A stretch of 64,000 nt of DNA from Artocarpus heterophyllus (Eukaryota; Streptophyta; Magnoliopsida; Rosales; Moraceae): positions 31,091,346 to 31,155,345 of the forward strand of contig CM046350.1 in the NCBI GenBank assembly GCA_025403435.1. Reading direction: 5' to 3'. The notes under the pieces were generated by a model, which ran no database searches, had not been told where the DNA came from, and saw only the letters and a list, made by a program, of their open reading frames with translations. This document shows, piece by piece, positions 24,336-34,430 of the stretch. The position numbers and the translations under genes were made by a program. Each line of letters starts with the position of its first letter. Position 1 is the stretch's first letter.

Positions 24336-26889
24336 ACCTCAAATCTGTAGGATTGAACATCAAATCGACTTCATACCTGGAGCTACAATTCCAAACCGAC
24401 CAGCCTATAGGAGTAATCCCGAGGAGACAAAGGAACGTCAACGACAGGCAAGTGAGTTGATGGAGAAGGGGTACGTGGGAGAAAGCATGAGCCCATGCAC
24501 CGTACCAGTTTTACTTGTGCCTAAGAAAGATGGGACTTGGAGGATGTGCATCGATTGTTGAGCGATCAACAACATCACGGTAAAGTATCGACATCCCATT
24601 CCTCGCTTGGATGACATGTTAGACGAATTGCATGGTGCTTGTGTATTTAGTAAAATTGATCTAAAAACTGGATATCATCAAATTCGCATGAAAGAGGGAG
24701 ACGAGTTGAAGACGACTTTCGAAACAAAACCAGGTTTGTATGAGTGGTTGGTAATGCCTTTCAGTTTAACCAATGTGCCTAGCACATTTATGCATTTAAT
24801 GAACCTGTTTTGCGAGCTTTTATTGGGAAATTTATCGTTGTTTATTTTGATGATATCCTGATCTATAGCAGCAACTTGGACTATCATATTGAACTTTTGA
24901 AACTTGTTTTAGATGTTTTACGGAAGGAAAAGTTGTATGCTAATCTTAAGAAGTGTAACATTTGCACGGATAAGCTTGTATTTCTTGGTTTTGTTGTTAG
25001 TACTCAAGGTATACAGGTCGACGAAGAAAAGGTTAGGGCTATCCAAGAATGGCCAAGTCCCACAAGCATTGGAGAAGCAAGGAGTTTTCATGGACTTGCC
25101 AGCTTTTACCATTGGTTTGTAAGGGATTTCAGTACTTTAGCTGCACCACTCACAGAAGTAATCAAGAAGAACGCTGAGTTCAAGTGGGGCAAAGAACAAG
25201 AGAAGGCGCTTCAGCTTATTAAGCATAAGCTTACTCATGCTCCTTTACTTGCTTTACCTGATTTTTCTAAAACATTTGAAATTGAATGTGATGCTTCTGG
25301 TGTAGGTATAGGTGCTATGCGGATGCAAGGATGATGGCCAATCGCGTATTTCAGTGAAAAATTGAGTGGGTCAACACTAAATTACCTAACTTATGACAAG
25401 GAGTTGTACGCGTTGGTTCAACCATTAAAGACTTGGCAACACTACCTATGGCCCAAGGAATCCGTGCTTCACACTGATCACGAGTCATTGAAACATCTGA
25501 AGGGACAACAAAAGTTGAACAAGAGGCATGGCGGCTGGGTGGAAATCATTGAGACATTTCCTTAAGTCATCCGATATAAGCAAGGTAAGGAGAATGTCGT
25601 TGCGGATGCACTTTCTCACAAGTACACATTACTTTCTATCCTTGATGCTAAACTGCTTGGTTTTGAGCATATTAAGGATTTATACCCTTTAGACCAAGAT
25701 TTTAGTGAGGAGTATCGAGCTTGTGAGAAAAACGCAATGGATAAATTTTATAGACATGGTGGATTTTTGTTTCGGGAGAATAAGCTTTGTGTGCCTAATT
25801 GTTCTTTGAGAGATTTGTTAGTGAGGGAATCCCATGGTGGCGGATTGATGGGGCATTTTGGAATTGCTAAAACTTTAGCTATTTTGCAGGAACACATCTT
25901 TTGGCCACACATGAAAAAGGATGTTGAAAGGATGTGTGGTAAATGTGTCACGTGTAGGCAGGCTAAATCGAGAGCACAGCCCCATGGTTTACACACACCT
26001 TTGCCAATTCATAGTGAGCCTTGGATTGATATTTCAATGGACTTTGTGTTAGGTTTACCTAGGACCAAACGTGGGAAGGATAGTGTGTTTGTAATTGTAG
26101 ATCGATTTTCTAAGATGGCACATTTTATTCCCTGTCATAAAACTAATGATGCATCACATGTTGCTGAATTGTTCTTTAGAGAGATTGTGAGAATACATGG
26201 CATGCCTAGGATAATTGTTTCAGATAGAGATGCTAAGTTCTTGAGCTACTTTTGGAAGACTTTGTGGAGTTAGTTAGGTACTAAGCTGTTGTTTTCCACT
26301 AGTTGCCACCCACAAACTGATGGTCAAACTAAGGTAGTAAATAGGACTTTGTCAACCTTATTAAGAGCAATCATCAGTAAGAACATTAAAACATGGGAAG
26401 ACTGTTTACCACATGTTGAGTTTGCATATAATCGTTCTGTCTATTTTGCTACTAAGTATTCACCTTTTGAAATTGTTTATGGTTTTAATCCTTTGTCACC
26501 TTTGGATTTATCACCACTACCTGTTTCTGAGCGTGTTAATTTAGATGGCAAAAGGAAGGCTGACTTTGTTAAACAGATTCATGAGAAAACAAGACTCAAC
26601 ATTGAGCGAAGAACGGAACAATATGTAAAGCAAGCCAACAAGGGACGACACAAGCTGATTTTCAAACCTGGAGACTAGGTGTGGTTGCACTTCAGAAAGG
26701 AGCATTTTCCATAACAAAGAAAGTAAAAGTTGTTACCGCGGGGAGATGGTCCATTTCAAGTCCTTGAACGAATTAATGACAACGCTTATAAGTTGGATTT
26801 GCCAGGTGAGTATAATGTAAGTGCTACCTTCAATGTTTTTGATTTGAGTCCTTTTGATGCAGAGTCTGATTTGAGGACAAATCCTTATG

Positions 26890-26902
26890 AAGAGGAGGGG
26901 AA
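26890..26902 (+). other. Polypurine tract of element J
   Basis: AAGAGGAGGGGAA directly before the LTR-2 start TGATAGAGACG. It is identical to the tract next to LTR-1. Confidence 0.85.
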
Positions 26903-27702
26903 TGATAGAGACGTGGGGAGTTCAAATGCAAGGAAGGTGGCTGACCCAATACAAGTTCCTGTTGGACCAATCACAAGAGCCCGAGCTAAGAAATTCAAGG
27001 AATCACTAAATGGGCTGATTCACGAAATTTGGAAATAAGTAAATTTGTGCAAGCCCATTGACCTAGGCCCACCTCAACCAGAAAGGTGCATTAATTCGAT
27101 CCAAGTTCTATAAGAATTCGGATGAGTCAAGCTTGAAATCAGCTCAAATTTTGCAAGATCAAGTCTATGGAAGGATTTCGGAAACTTTCCCATTATTGGC
27201 ACACACGTGGCCAATCATTTGTGCAAGTTGTTGAAGAGCATTAAATTGCACTTTCCTTTAATTGTTGGGCGTGTAAATGGCTGAATATCAGCCATTGAGA
27301 CTTTCCTTTATTTTTGTTTTTATTTTAGGCTTAAATTAGGATTAGTAGTTATGTTTGAATTTGTCAACTTTTCTTTTTGGGCGACACTTTGTAATTTTGG
27401 CCTATAAATAGGCGTTTCCAAGGTTAATGATTGATTGATGAATGTTTATTTTCTGAGAGAGAAAATTCTTTCTTTGGTTCTTTGATGAACTGCACGAACT
27501 CTTCGGATCAATCCTTGCATTCAACCCCGACTTATCAATCAAGCTTTCCATCCTTGATTGTGGCGTCTACGATATACCAAGGTTCTTACTTCGATATAAG
27601 CAACGAGTCGCGATGACTTCCATCCAAATCTAAGTAGAAACGGTCTTGGTGCCTTTTTTATTTATAATGGGTTTCGTCAATATATCGGCGAGGTTCTTAT
27701 CA
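26903..27702 (+). repeat. LTR-2, 3' LTR of element J
   Basis: 800 bp, TGATAGAGACGTGG...GGCGAGGTTCTTATCA. The first 136 bases encode the end of the polyprotein, stopped early at 27036-27038 relative to the copy in element I. It contains the single U5 motif GACTTATCAATCAAGCTTTCC shared in form with LTR-1. Confidence 0.9.
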
Positions 27703-28140
27703 CTCAACCATTTGGATACATAAATGTAACTGAATGGTATCTTGTCTTTGGATGGTAAGTTTTCTGATGATGAGATAATGGAATATAAGATAAAAATAAT
27801 CAGGAAGGTAAGACAGGACTTGTCTTTAAGCTGGTTATGGATAATCTTATAGGGATAGAATATACTATGATATGTCATAGAGACTTAGCTACACGGGCTT
27901 TGTAATTCTATATAGTTCAAGAGGCAGCTCCAAGCTTTTAGTGGAGTAGTGTTGGAGTTGATAATTATGAAATATATATCTGGGATATTGGGTTTCAAAA
28001 TCATCAGGAGCTTGAACTATATAGGTCCATCAGGTCCGATTTTCTAGCTCACAAAAATCCTATAACGATACGGCATGTTTTTCCAATAATTGGTGACTTA
28101 TGTCAGATATATTTGATTGGTTAAATTCGAAAGAATGAAA

Positions 28141-28290
28141 ATAATTCATGTTTGTTTATCGGTTGAATTAATTCGTGGCAAAATTGATTCAAGATAAACT
28201 TGTTGAATTATTAGGATTGGATAATTCATGTCTGTTTATTGGTTGATTAATTTTGAATTAATTCAAGATAAACTTGTTGAATTATCAGGA
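28141..28290. repeat. Two-copy ~75-bp direct repeat
   Basis: ATAATTCATGTTTGTTTATC...GATAAACTTGTTGAATTATTAGGA (from 28141) is repeated from 28221 with a few changes and an internal length difference. Confidence 0.8.
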
Positions 28291-28438
28291 ATTCATTTAT
28301 TTTCCTAAAGATTATCTAGATAAAGTTGTTTTAATTAGAAAATTTTTCTATTAGGTTATTTGAATTAAAACTGAGACTTTATCCTATAGAATCTTGAGTG
28401 AAAAATAAAAGATTCGTTGAGATTTTTTATCGACAGTT

Positions 28439-28514
28439 CGGCATGCCGATCCTTAGGTTCGGCCTACCGATGGGGCAAATTCAGCATGCTGGTCAAACAA
28501 ATCGGCATGCCGAT
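28439..28514. repeat. Four spaced palindromic 12-mers (CGGCATGCCGAT type)
   Basis: CGGCATGCCGAT at 28439 and 28503, with variants CGGCCTACCGAT at 28460 and CAGCATGCTGGT at 28482. Start-to-start spacing is 21-22 bases. The first and last copies are identical; the middle two vary while keeping most of the dyad. Confidence 0.8.
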
Positions 28515-28641
28515 TGCATGGTAAAAAGATCATGCGTTTTCGAACAGATTTCATCAAATATTGATCCGAATTTGATTCTGATTCAAATTTTGAGGCATTA
28601 TCTGATAAGGACTGACTCCTAGACCCAACCTCTATAAAAAG

Positions 28642-29389
28642 TAATGAGGACATCGTTAGCACAAGCAAGAGCATGTGGGAGACATATTCAGATCCAATTC
28701 AAGTTCCCATTGGTCCGGTTACGAGAGCTCGTGCGAAGAAGTTTAAAGAAACGCTTATTGGGCTGATTCAAGCAACTTGGGCTCAAGCCATTGCATGGAG
28801 GCCCATTGAGGGAATTGCATGCGAAAATCAGACCAACAAATGCGTGATTCAAGTTCTAGAAGGGATCGAGTAATTTCCATTTCAGTTACTTTCCCGTTTT
28901 GAGGCGACACATGGCGAGAAGAATCAGCTTATGACCTTTTAATGTCTAGTTTCCTTTTTTGTGTTTGTTTTATTTCTATTATTGTAAGGCTTTAAGCCAT
29001 TATGGGAACTTTCCTTATTTGCTTTAGATTGGTCATTTGGTAATTGATTTGCTCGAAATTCCATGGGCAATTAGGAGCTGAAAATTCGCATAGGGGAACC
29101 CCTATATATTGTAACGAATCTCAATCAATTGAATACAAGTATAAACACACAATTTGAGGTTTTAATTCTCTTTGGTTCCTAAACAAACTATTCAAACTTA
29201 TCAGAAATTTCCGTGGCGTTCATACTTATCAATCAGTCCATCCATAGCTGATTGTGGCGTCCTCACATACCAAGGTTCGTGCTTCTTGTTAGGCATCGGG
29301 TCGCGGTTCCATTCAAAACCGGTTAGGAATTTGATCTTGGAAACCAATTTTGGTTAGGGTTGCGTCAGTTCTTGGCGGGGTTCGTATCA
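28642..29389 (+). repeat. LTR-1, truncating element H gag
   Basis: 748 bp, starting TAATGAGGACATCG (first G mutated) and ending GGTTCGTATCA. One U5 repeat. Flanks AAAAG and GTCTT do not match. It abuts reverse-strand gag, so it is either a rearranged solo LTR or the end of a lost element. The tail-coding frame within it is still open ([18 protein letters not shown]). Confidence 0.88.
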
Positions 29390-31138
29390 GTCTTTGGCTT
29401 GGTGTTGGGTTGCTTCTCATCCTTCTTCGACTGGTTCATTCTCCAAGCCGATGTACTCGGGTTTTGGCTAGGACGTGTGTTACTACCCCTCCTCATAAGT
29501 TGATTCTCAATTTTAATAGCCATGTGCACCATGTCCTCCAACTCCACATAATGTTGTAACTCAACGGCTTTGTGAATATCTCGGTTTAAGCTCGCCAAAA
29601 ACCTTGTCATTGTAGCCTCCTGATCCTCCTCTATATTTGCCCGAATCATCATAACCTCCATCTCCTTATAGTACTCCTCTACACTCCTGTTGCCTTGCTT
29701 AAGATTTTGTAGTTTGTTGTACAACTCCCGGTAGTAGTAAGTTGGTACAAATCGCTTCCTCATCACGGTCTTCATCTCTTCCCATGACTCAATAGGCCGC
29801 TCTCCATTTCGTCTCCTATTTATAAGAAGCTGATCCCACCAAGTAACAGCATAATCAGAAAATTCAATTAGAGCCAGTTTTCCTTCTTCGCCTCGCAATA
29901 GTAGTGGCAGTGAAAGATGAACTCCATTTTCTTCTACCATTCTAGGTACGCTTCTGGATTGGATTTGCCTTGAAATGATGGTATCTTCATTTTTATGCCT
30001 CTCAAACTATCATTTTTCCGGTTCCTAACTCCTCTATCCTGTCCAAATCTTTGGTGACCTGATACGAACCACGCCAAGAACTAACGCGACCCTAACAGAA
30101 GTTGGTTTCCAAGATCAAATTTCTAACCGGTTTTGATTGGAACTGCGACCCGATGCCCAACAAGAAGCTCGAACCTTGGTAAGTGAGGACGCCACAATCA
30201 GCTATGGAGAGACCGATTGATAAGTCTTGGTATGTGAGGACGCCACAATCAGCTATGGATGGACTGATTGATAAGTCTATGAACGCCACGGAAATTTCCG
30301 ATAAGTTCGAATAGTTCGTTTAGGAACTAAAGAGAATTAAACCTCAAAATTATGTGTTATTACTTGTCTCCAATTGATTGAAATTCGTTACAATATATAG
30401 GGGTTCCTATGCAAATTTTCAGCCCCTAATTCCCATGGAATTTCGGGAAAATCATTTACCAAATGTCAAATCTAAACTGAATAAGGAAAGTTCCCTTAAT
30501 GGCTTAAAATCCTTACAATAATAGAAATAACACAAACGCAAAAAGGAAACTAGACATTAAAAGGTAAATAAGCTGATTCTTCTCGCCATGTGTCGCCTCA
30601 AAACGGGAAGGTAACTGAAATGGAAATTACTCAATCCCTTCTAGAGCTTGAATCACGCATTTGTTGGTTTGATTTTCGCATGCAATTCCCTCAATGGGCC
30701 TCCATGCAATGGCTTGAGCCCAAGTTGCTTGAATCAGCCCAATAAGTGTTTCTTTAAACTTCTTCGCACGAGCTCTCGTAACCGGACAAATGGGAACTTG
30801 AATTGGATCTGAATAAGTCTCCCACGTGCTCTTGCTTGTGCTAACGATGTCCTCATCATGACCACCCGTTGAATCTTCTCCTTCGTCAAACTCTTCCCCA
30901 TCAATCCTGTAGTAGTCATCAACCTCTCCTCTAACCGGAACCCTTTCCCACCTACGTGCATGAGGAACATGTTGTGGCTGTTCCACACGTGCGTTTTATA
31001 TCCAGTCTATCCTCTCATGAAGTTGTCCTACTCTCCCCTCAACAATCGCCTCATCTCCCCCGTCATCGCTTCCATAAGAAGTTTTGGATCTGCTGCACCT
31101 GAGGTATCCTCAATAGTGTTCTTACTATTGTTTGACAT
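29390..31138 (-). pseudogene. Element H gag remnant (type 1), 3'-truncated and split
   Basis: Reverse-strand gag starting at the ATG at 31136-31138 ([14 protein letters not shown]). It includes the HERIDxIE-like coil, an Asp/Arg-rich spacer, [solo LTR 30060-30858], the gag core with YAVTWWDQL, ANIEEDQEATMTRFLASL and QLMRRGSNTRPSQNP, and ends near KQPNTKPKTD at 29390, short of the CCHC knuckle. Everything downstream (protease, RT, integrase, 3' LTR) is missing. A frameshift near 29885-29900 (GEEGKLALIEFSDY) breaks the core. Confidence 0.9.
30060..30858 (-). repeat. Solo LTR-1 (TSD TGACC) in element H gag
   Basis: 799 bp with complete ends, flanked by TGACC at 30055-30059 and 30859-30863. Gag sequence resumes on both sides in register. 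Confidence 0.95.
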
Positions 31139-31743
31139 TTTTTTTTCTTTTTCTTTCTTTTTTTTTTGTAAAACAAAATAAGAAACAATGCAAAGGACCT
31201 TACCACACTCTCTTACGTGTTTCACTCGTGAAATGGTTCACTCAATTTCACTCGTGTTTACACTCAATACTTTCGGCTTTTGTCCACTCTAATGCTCTCG
31301 CCTCTATGCCTTTTTCCACTTGTTAATTCTCACTCATTTCCTATAAAACTAGTCAAATCAATATCAGAATTTCCTTGACAATTCATAAATAGTTTACCAA
31401 GGAGGCTTAAATTAGAAACAAGACTATAACAGGAACAGATAATTTCGGCTTTCAAAAATGACACCCAAAAGGAACAAAATTTGAGCAAAAATTTTTTTAG
31501 TCTGTGTAGGGAATTCAATTTTAGATTCCTTAAATGATGAATAACAAGAATCTGAAAAAAAAAAATTTAAGGAAGGTTTCCAGACTCAAATTTAAACAAG
31601 ACAAAAAAATTTTTTTTTGGATCCTTTTTTTTTTTTTAACTGACTTTGATAATGGAAATCAAAACTCACGAATAACTAAAACAAACATAAACTAAGAGAA
31701 TGGATAAGCAAAACCTGATTTGAACCTCGCTCTGATTACCAAA
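31139..31743 (-). other. Element H 5' leader with primer site
   Basis: AT-rich leader with T-runs (31138-31170, 31556-31565, 31606-31640) and the CGTGTTTCACTCGTGAAATGG motif. The primer site at 31729-31741 reads TGGTAATCAGAGC on minus, with one extra A compared with the usual sequence. The same variant occurs in element G. Confidence 0.8.
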
Positions 31744-32496
31744 TGATACGAACCCCGCCAAGAACTGATGCGACCCTAACCAAAATTGGTTTCCAAGATC
31801 AAATTCCTAACCGGTTTTGAACGAAACCGTGACCCGATGCCTAACAAGAAGCACGAACCTTGGTATGTGAGGACGCCGCAATCAGCTATGGATGGACTGA
31901 TTGATAAGTCTATGAACGCCACGAAATTTTTTGATAAGTTTGAATAGTTTGTTTAGGAACCAAAGAGAATTAAACCTCAAATTGTGTGTTAAAACTTATT
32001 TTCCCATTGAATGAAATTCGTTACAATATATAGGGGTTCTCCTATGCGAATTTTCAGCTCCTAATTGCCCATGGAATTTTGGGCAAATCAATTACCAAAA
32101 CGTCTAATCGAAAGCAAGAAGGAAAGTTCCCTTAATGGCTTAAAAGCCTTACAATAATAGAAATAAAACAAACTCAAAAAGGAAACTAGACATTAAAAGG
32201 TAAATAGTTGATTCTTCTCGCCACTTGTCGCCTCAAAATAGGAAAGTAATTGAAATAGAAATTACTTGATCCCTTCTAGAGTTTGAATCACGCATTTGTT
32301 GGTCTGGATGTCACATGCAATTCCCTTAATTGGCCTCCATGCAATAGCTTGAGCCGAAGTTGCTTGAATCAGCCCAATAAGCGTTTCTTTGAACTTCTTC
32401 GCACGAGCTCTCGTAACTGGACGAATGGGAACTTGAATTGGATCTGAATATGTCTCATCCCACGTGCTTTTGCTTGTGCTAACGATGTCCTCATCA
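31744..32496 (-). repeat. LTR-1, 5' LTR of element H
   Basis: 753 bp, TGATACGAACCCCGCC...GTCCTCATCA, one U5 repeat (short class). Right flank ACAGG; the left partner is lost. Confidence 0.92.
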
Positions 32497-32738
32497 ACAG
32501 GAGTTCAAACTATTGATTAGGGAGTCTCCTGCTAGTGGCGAGGCCAATTTGGTAGCTGCTTCTAGTTCCAATCCTAACTCTAGGAATGGAAAGAAACAAC
32601 AGGCAAAAATTGGAAGTCTTCTATTCCTGCTAACAACAAGAGCAAGAAGAAGAAGAAGAAGAACCTAAAGAAGCTAAAGTGCTTCTTCTACAGGAAGATC
32701 GGGCACATAGAGAAGCATTGCAAGGACTTCCTTTCCAA
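32497..32738 (+). pseudogene. Copia-type gag scrap with decayed CCHC knuckle
   Basis: About 240 bases reading QEFKLLIRESPASGEANLVAASS, then after a frame shift a Lys-rich run and [17 protein letters not shown]. The last part looks like a Ty1/copia gag zinc knuckle (C-x2-C-x4-H-x4-C) whose second Cys is lost. It sits between the H 5' LTR and the K integrase with no LTR of its own. Family assignment is by motif recall only. Confidence 0.6.
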
Positions 32739-33648
32739 GGGACACCAAGTTCTTAAGCTACTTTTGGAAGACTTTGTGGCTTAAGTTAGGGACTAAGCTA
32801 TTGTTTTCGACTACTTGTCTCCCTCAAACCGATGGTCAAACAGAAGTTGTGAATAGAACCTTGTCTACTTTGTTGCGGGCTGTCATTAAAAAGAACATCA
32901 AAACATGGGAGGAGTGTTTACCACAAGTTGAGTTTGCTTATAATCGATCTATTCATTCTACCACTCAATTTTCACCGTTTGAAATTCCTTATGGTTTTAA
33001 TCCTTTAACTCCGTTGGATTTAATGCCATTACCTTTGTCTGAGCATGTGAATTTAGATGGAAAAAAAAAGCTGACCTTGTTAAGCAGATACATGAGAAGG
33101 CAAGACTCAACATCGAGCGAAGAACTAAACAATATGCTGAACAAGCCAGCAAATGGCGTCACAAGGTCGTCTTCGAGCCCGGCGATTGGGTGTGGTTGCA
33201 CTTACGCAAGGAACGGTTTCTGGGACAAAGGAAATCCAAGCTATTGCCTAGAGGGGATGGTCCTTTTAATATTTTCAAAAGGTTCAACGATAATGCTTAC
33301 AAGCTAGACTTGCCAGGTGAGTATGGTGTAAGTGCCACCTTTAATGTTTCTGATCTAAGTCCTTTTGATGCAGGCAACGATTTGAGGACAAATCCCTCTC
33401 AAGAGGAGGGGAATGATGAGGACATCATTGGGACAAGCAAGAGCACATGGGATGAGACATATTCAGATCCAATTCAAGTTCCTATTGGTCCGGTTACGAG
33501 AGCTCGTGCGCAGAAGTTCAAAGAAACATTTATTGGGCTAATTCAAGCAACTTGGGCTCAAGCTATTGCATGGAGGCCCATTGAGGGAATTGCATGTGAC
33601 ATCCAGACCAACAAATGCGTGATTCAAGATCTAGAAGGGACCGAGTAA
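32739..33648 (+). pseudogene. Element K integrase C-terminal remnant
   Basis: Plus-strand type-1 integrase that begins at [12 protein letters not shown] (just after the second catalytic Asp) and continues with [12 protein letters not shown] (catalytic Glu present), FAYNRSIHS and [12 protein letters not shown]. After a 1-bp deletion in the A-run at 33061-33069 comes the second frame with WLHLRKERF, the divergent GPF/Y segment ([21 protein letters not shown]) and the LTR-encoded tail ending at a TAA at 33646-33648. All upstream domains are absent. Confidence 0.9.
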
Positions 33649-34217
33649 TTTCCATTTCAGTTACTTTCCCGTTTTGAGGCAACAAGTGGCGAGAAGAATC
33701 AGCTATTTACCTTTTAATGTCTAGTTTCCTTTTTGCGTTTGTTTTATTTCTATTATTGTAAGGCTTTTAAGCCATGATGGGAACTTTCCTTCTTGCTTTA
33801 GATTAGACGTTTTGGTAATTGATTTGCCCGAAATTCCATGGGCAATTAGGAGCTGAAAATTCGCATACGGGAACCCCTATATATTGTAACGAATTTCATT
33901 CAATGGGGAATAAGTTTTGACACACAATTTGAGGTTTAATTCTCTTTAGTTCCTAAACGAACTATTCAAACTTATCAAAAAATTTCGTGGCATTCATAGA
34001 CTTATCAATCAGTCCATCCACAGCTGATTGTGGTGTCCTCACATACCAAGACTTATCAATCAGTCCATCCATAGCTGATTGTGACGTCCTCACATACCAA
34101 GGTTTGTGCTTCTTGCTAGGCATCGGGTCATAGTTCCATTCAAAATCGGTTAGGAATTTTGATCTTGGAAACCAATTTTGGTTAGGGTCGCGTCAGTTCT
34201 TGGCTGGGTTCATATCA
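33414..34217 (+). repeat. LTR-1, 3' LTR of element K
   Basis: 804 bp, TGATGAGGACATCATTG...GGGTTCATATCA, preceded by the polypurine tract at 33401-33413. Two U5 repeats. It abuts LTR-2 sequence at 34218. Confidence 0.9.
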
Positions 34218-34430
34218 TCTTCTAGAACTTGGATCAAATTGATGCACCTTTGTGGCTGACGTGGGCCTGGGTCAATGGGCTTGCACAAATTTACTTGATT
34301 CCCAATTTCGTGAATCAGCCCATTTAGTGCTTCCTTGAATTTCTTAGCTCGGGCTCTTGTGACTGGTCTAACAGGAACTTGTATTGGGTCAGTCACCATC
34401 CTTGCATTTGAGCTCCCCACGTCTCCATCA
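34218..34430 (-). repeat. Partial LTR-2 (inner part), 3' LTR of element I
   Basis: Runs TCTTCTAGAACTTGG...CCACGTCTCCATCA, matching the inner 213 bases of LTR-2. The minus frame through it gives [23 protein letters not shown] and then [22 protein letters not shown], the fullest LTR-2 tail in the window. Confidence 0.88.

Larger units (their letters stand above)
21791..27038 (+). pseudogene. Element J protease-RT-RNase H-integrase remnant (type 2), 5'-truncated
   Basis: Plus-strand pol that begins inside the protease ([31 protein letters not shown]), continues after the TRIM array into NKYSLVHNQ, a Lys/Glu/Arg-rich linker and MLYKEAL-like sequence, and after a second TRIM into RT ([23 protein letters not shown] near 24850), RNase H ([12 protein letters not shown]), integrase zinc finger ([11 protein letters not shown]), core ([26 protein letters not shown] with the catalytic Glu replaced by Lys), GPF/Y module and a tail ([20 protein letters not shown]) that runs into LTR-2. 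Lesions: stop after MCIDC near 24559, frameshift near 24800, and stops near 25333, 25563, 26272 and 26676. Gag and 5' LTR are missing. Confidence 0.9.
27703..28641. other. Unassigned AT-rich segment between LTRs
   Basis: About 940 bases that match none of the retroelement families in the window. No convincing ORF. It contains a 70-75-bp imperfect direct repeat (28141-28290), four spaced copies of a CGGCATGCCGAT-like palindrome (28439-28514) and a TGTTGGAGTTGATAATTATG string near 27949, which resembles the start of copia-type LTRs. Possibly a truncated copia LTR or host intergenic DNA; I cannot decide. Confidence 0.5.

Noticed and set aside
28439..28514. Short regularly spaced repeats that might suggest a CRISPR array
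   Set aside because: The units are 12-bp palindromes with about 9-bp spacers, only four copies, in plant retrotransposon DNA with no cas genes.
27703..28641. A host gene or exon in the only segment not made of Ty3/gypsy or TRIM sequence
   Set aside because: No ORF longer than about 75 codons with recognisable similarity, no splice-site pattern I would trust, and AT-rich repeats instead.
28673..28873. Stand-alone ORFs with [13 protein letters not shown] in solo LTRs (28673, 60000, 36300 and others) as possible host genes
   Set aside because: They are the LTR-encoded C-terminus of the retrotransposon polyprotein left behind in solo or truncated LTRs.
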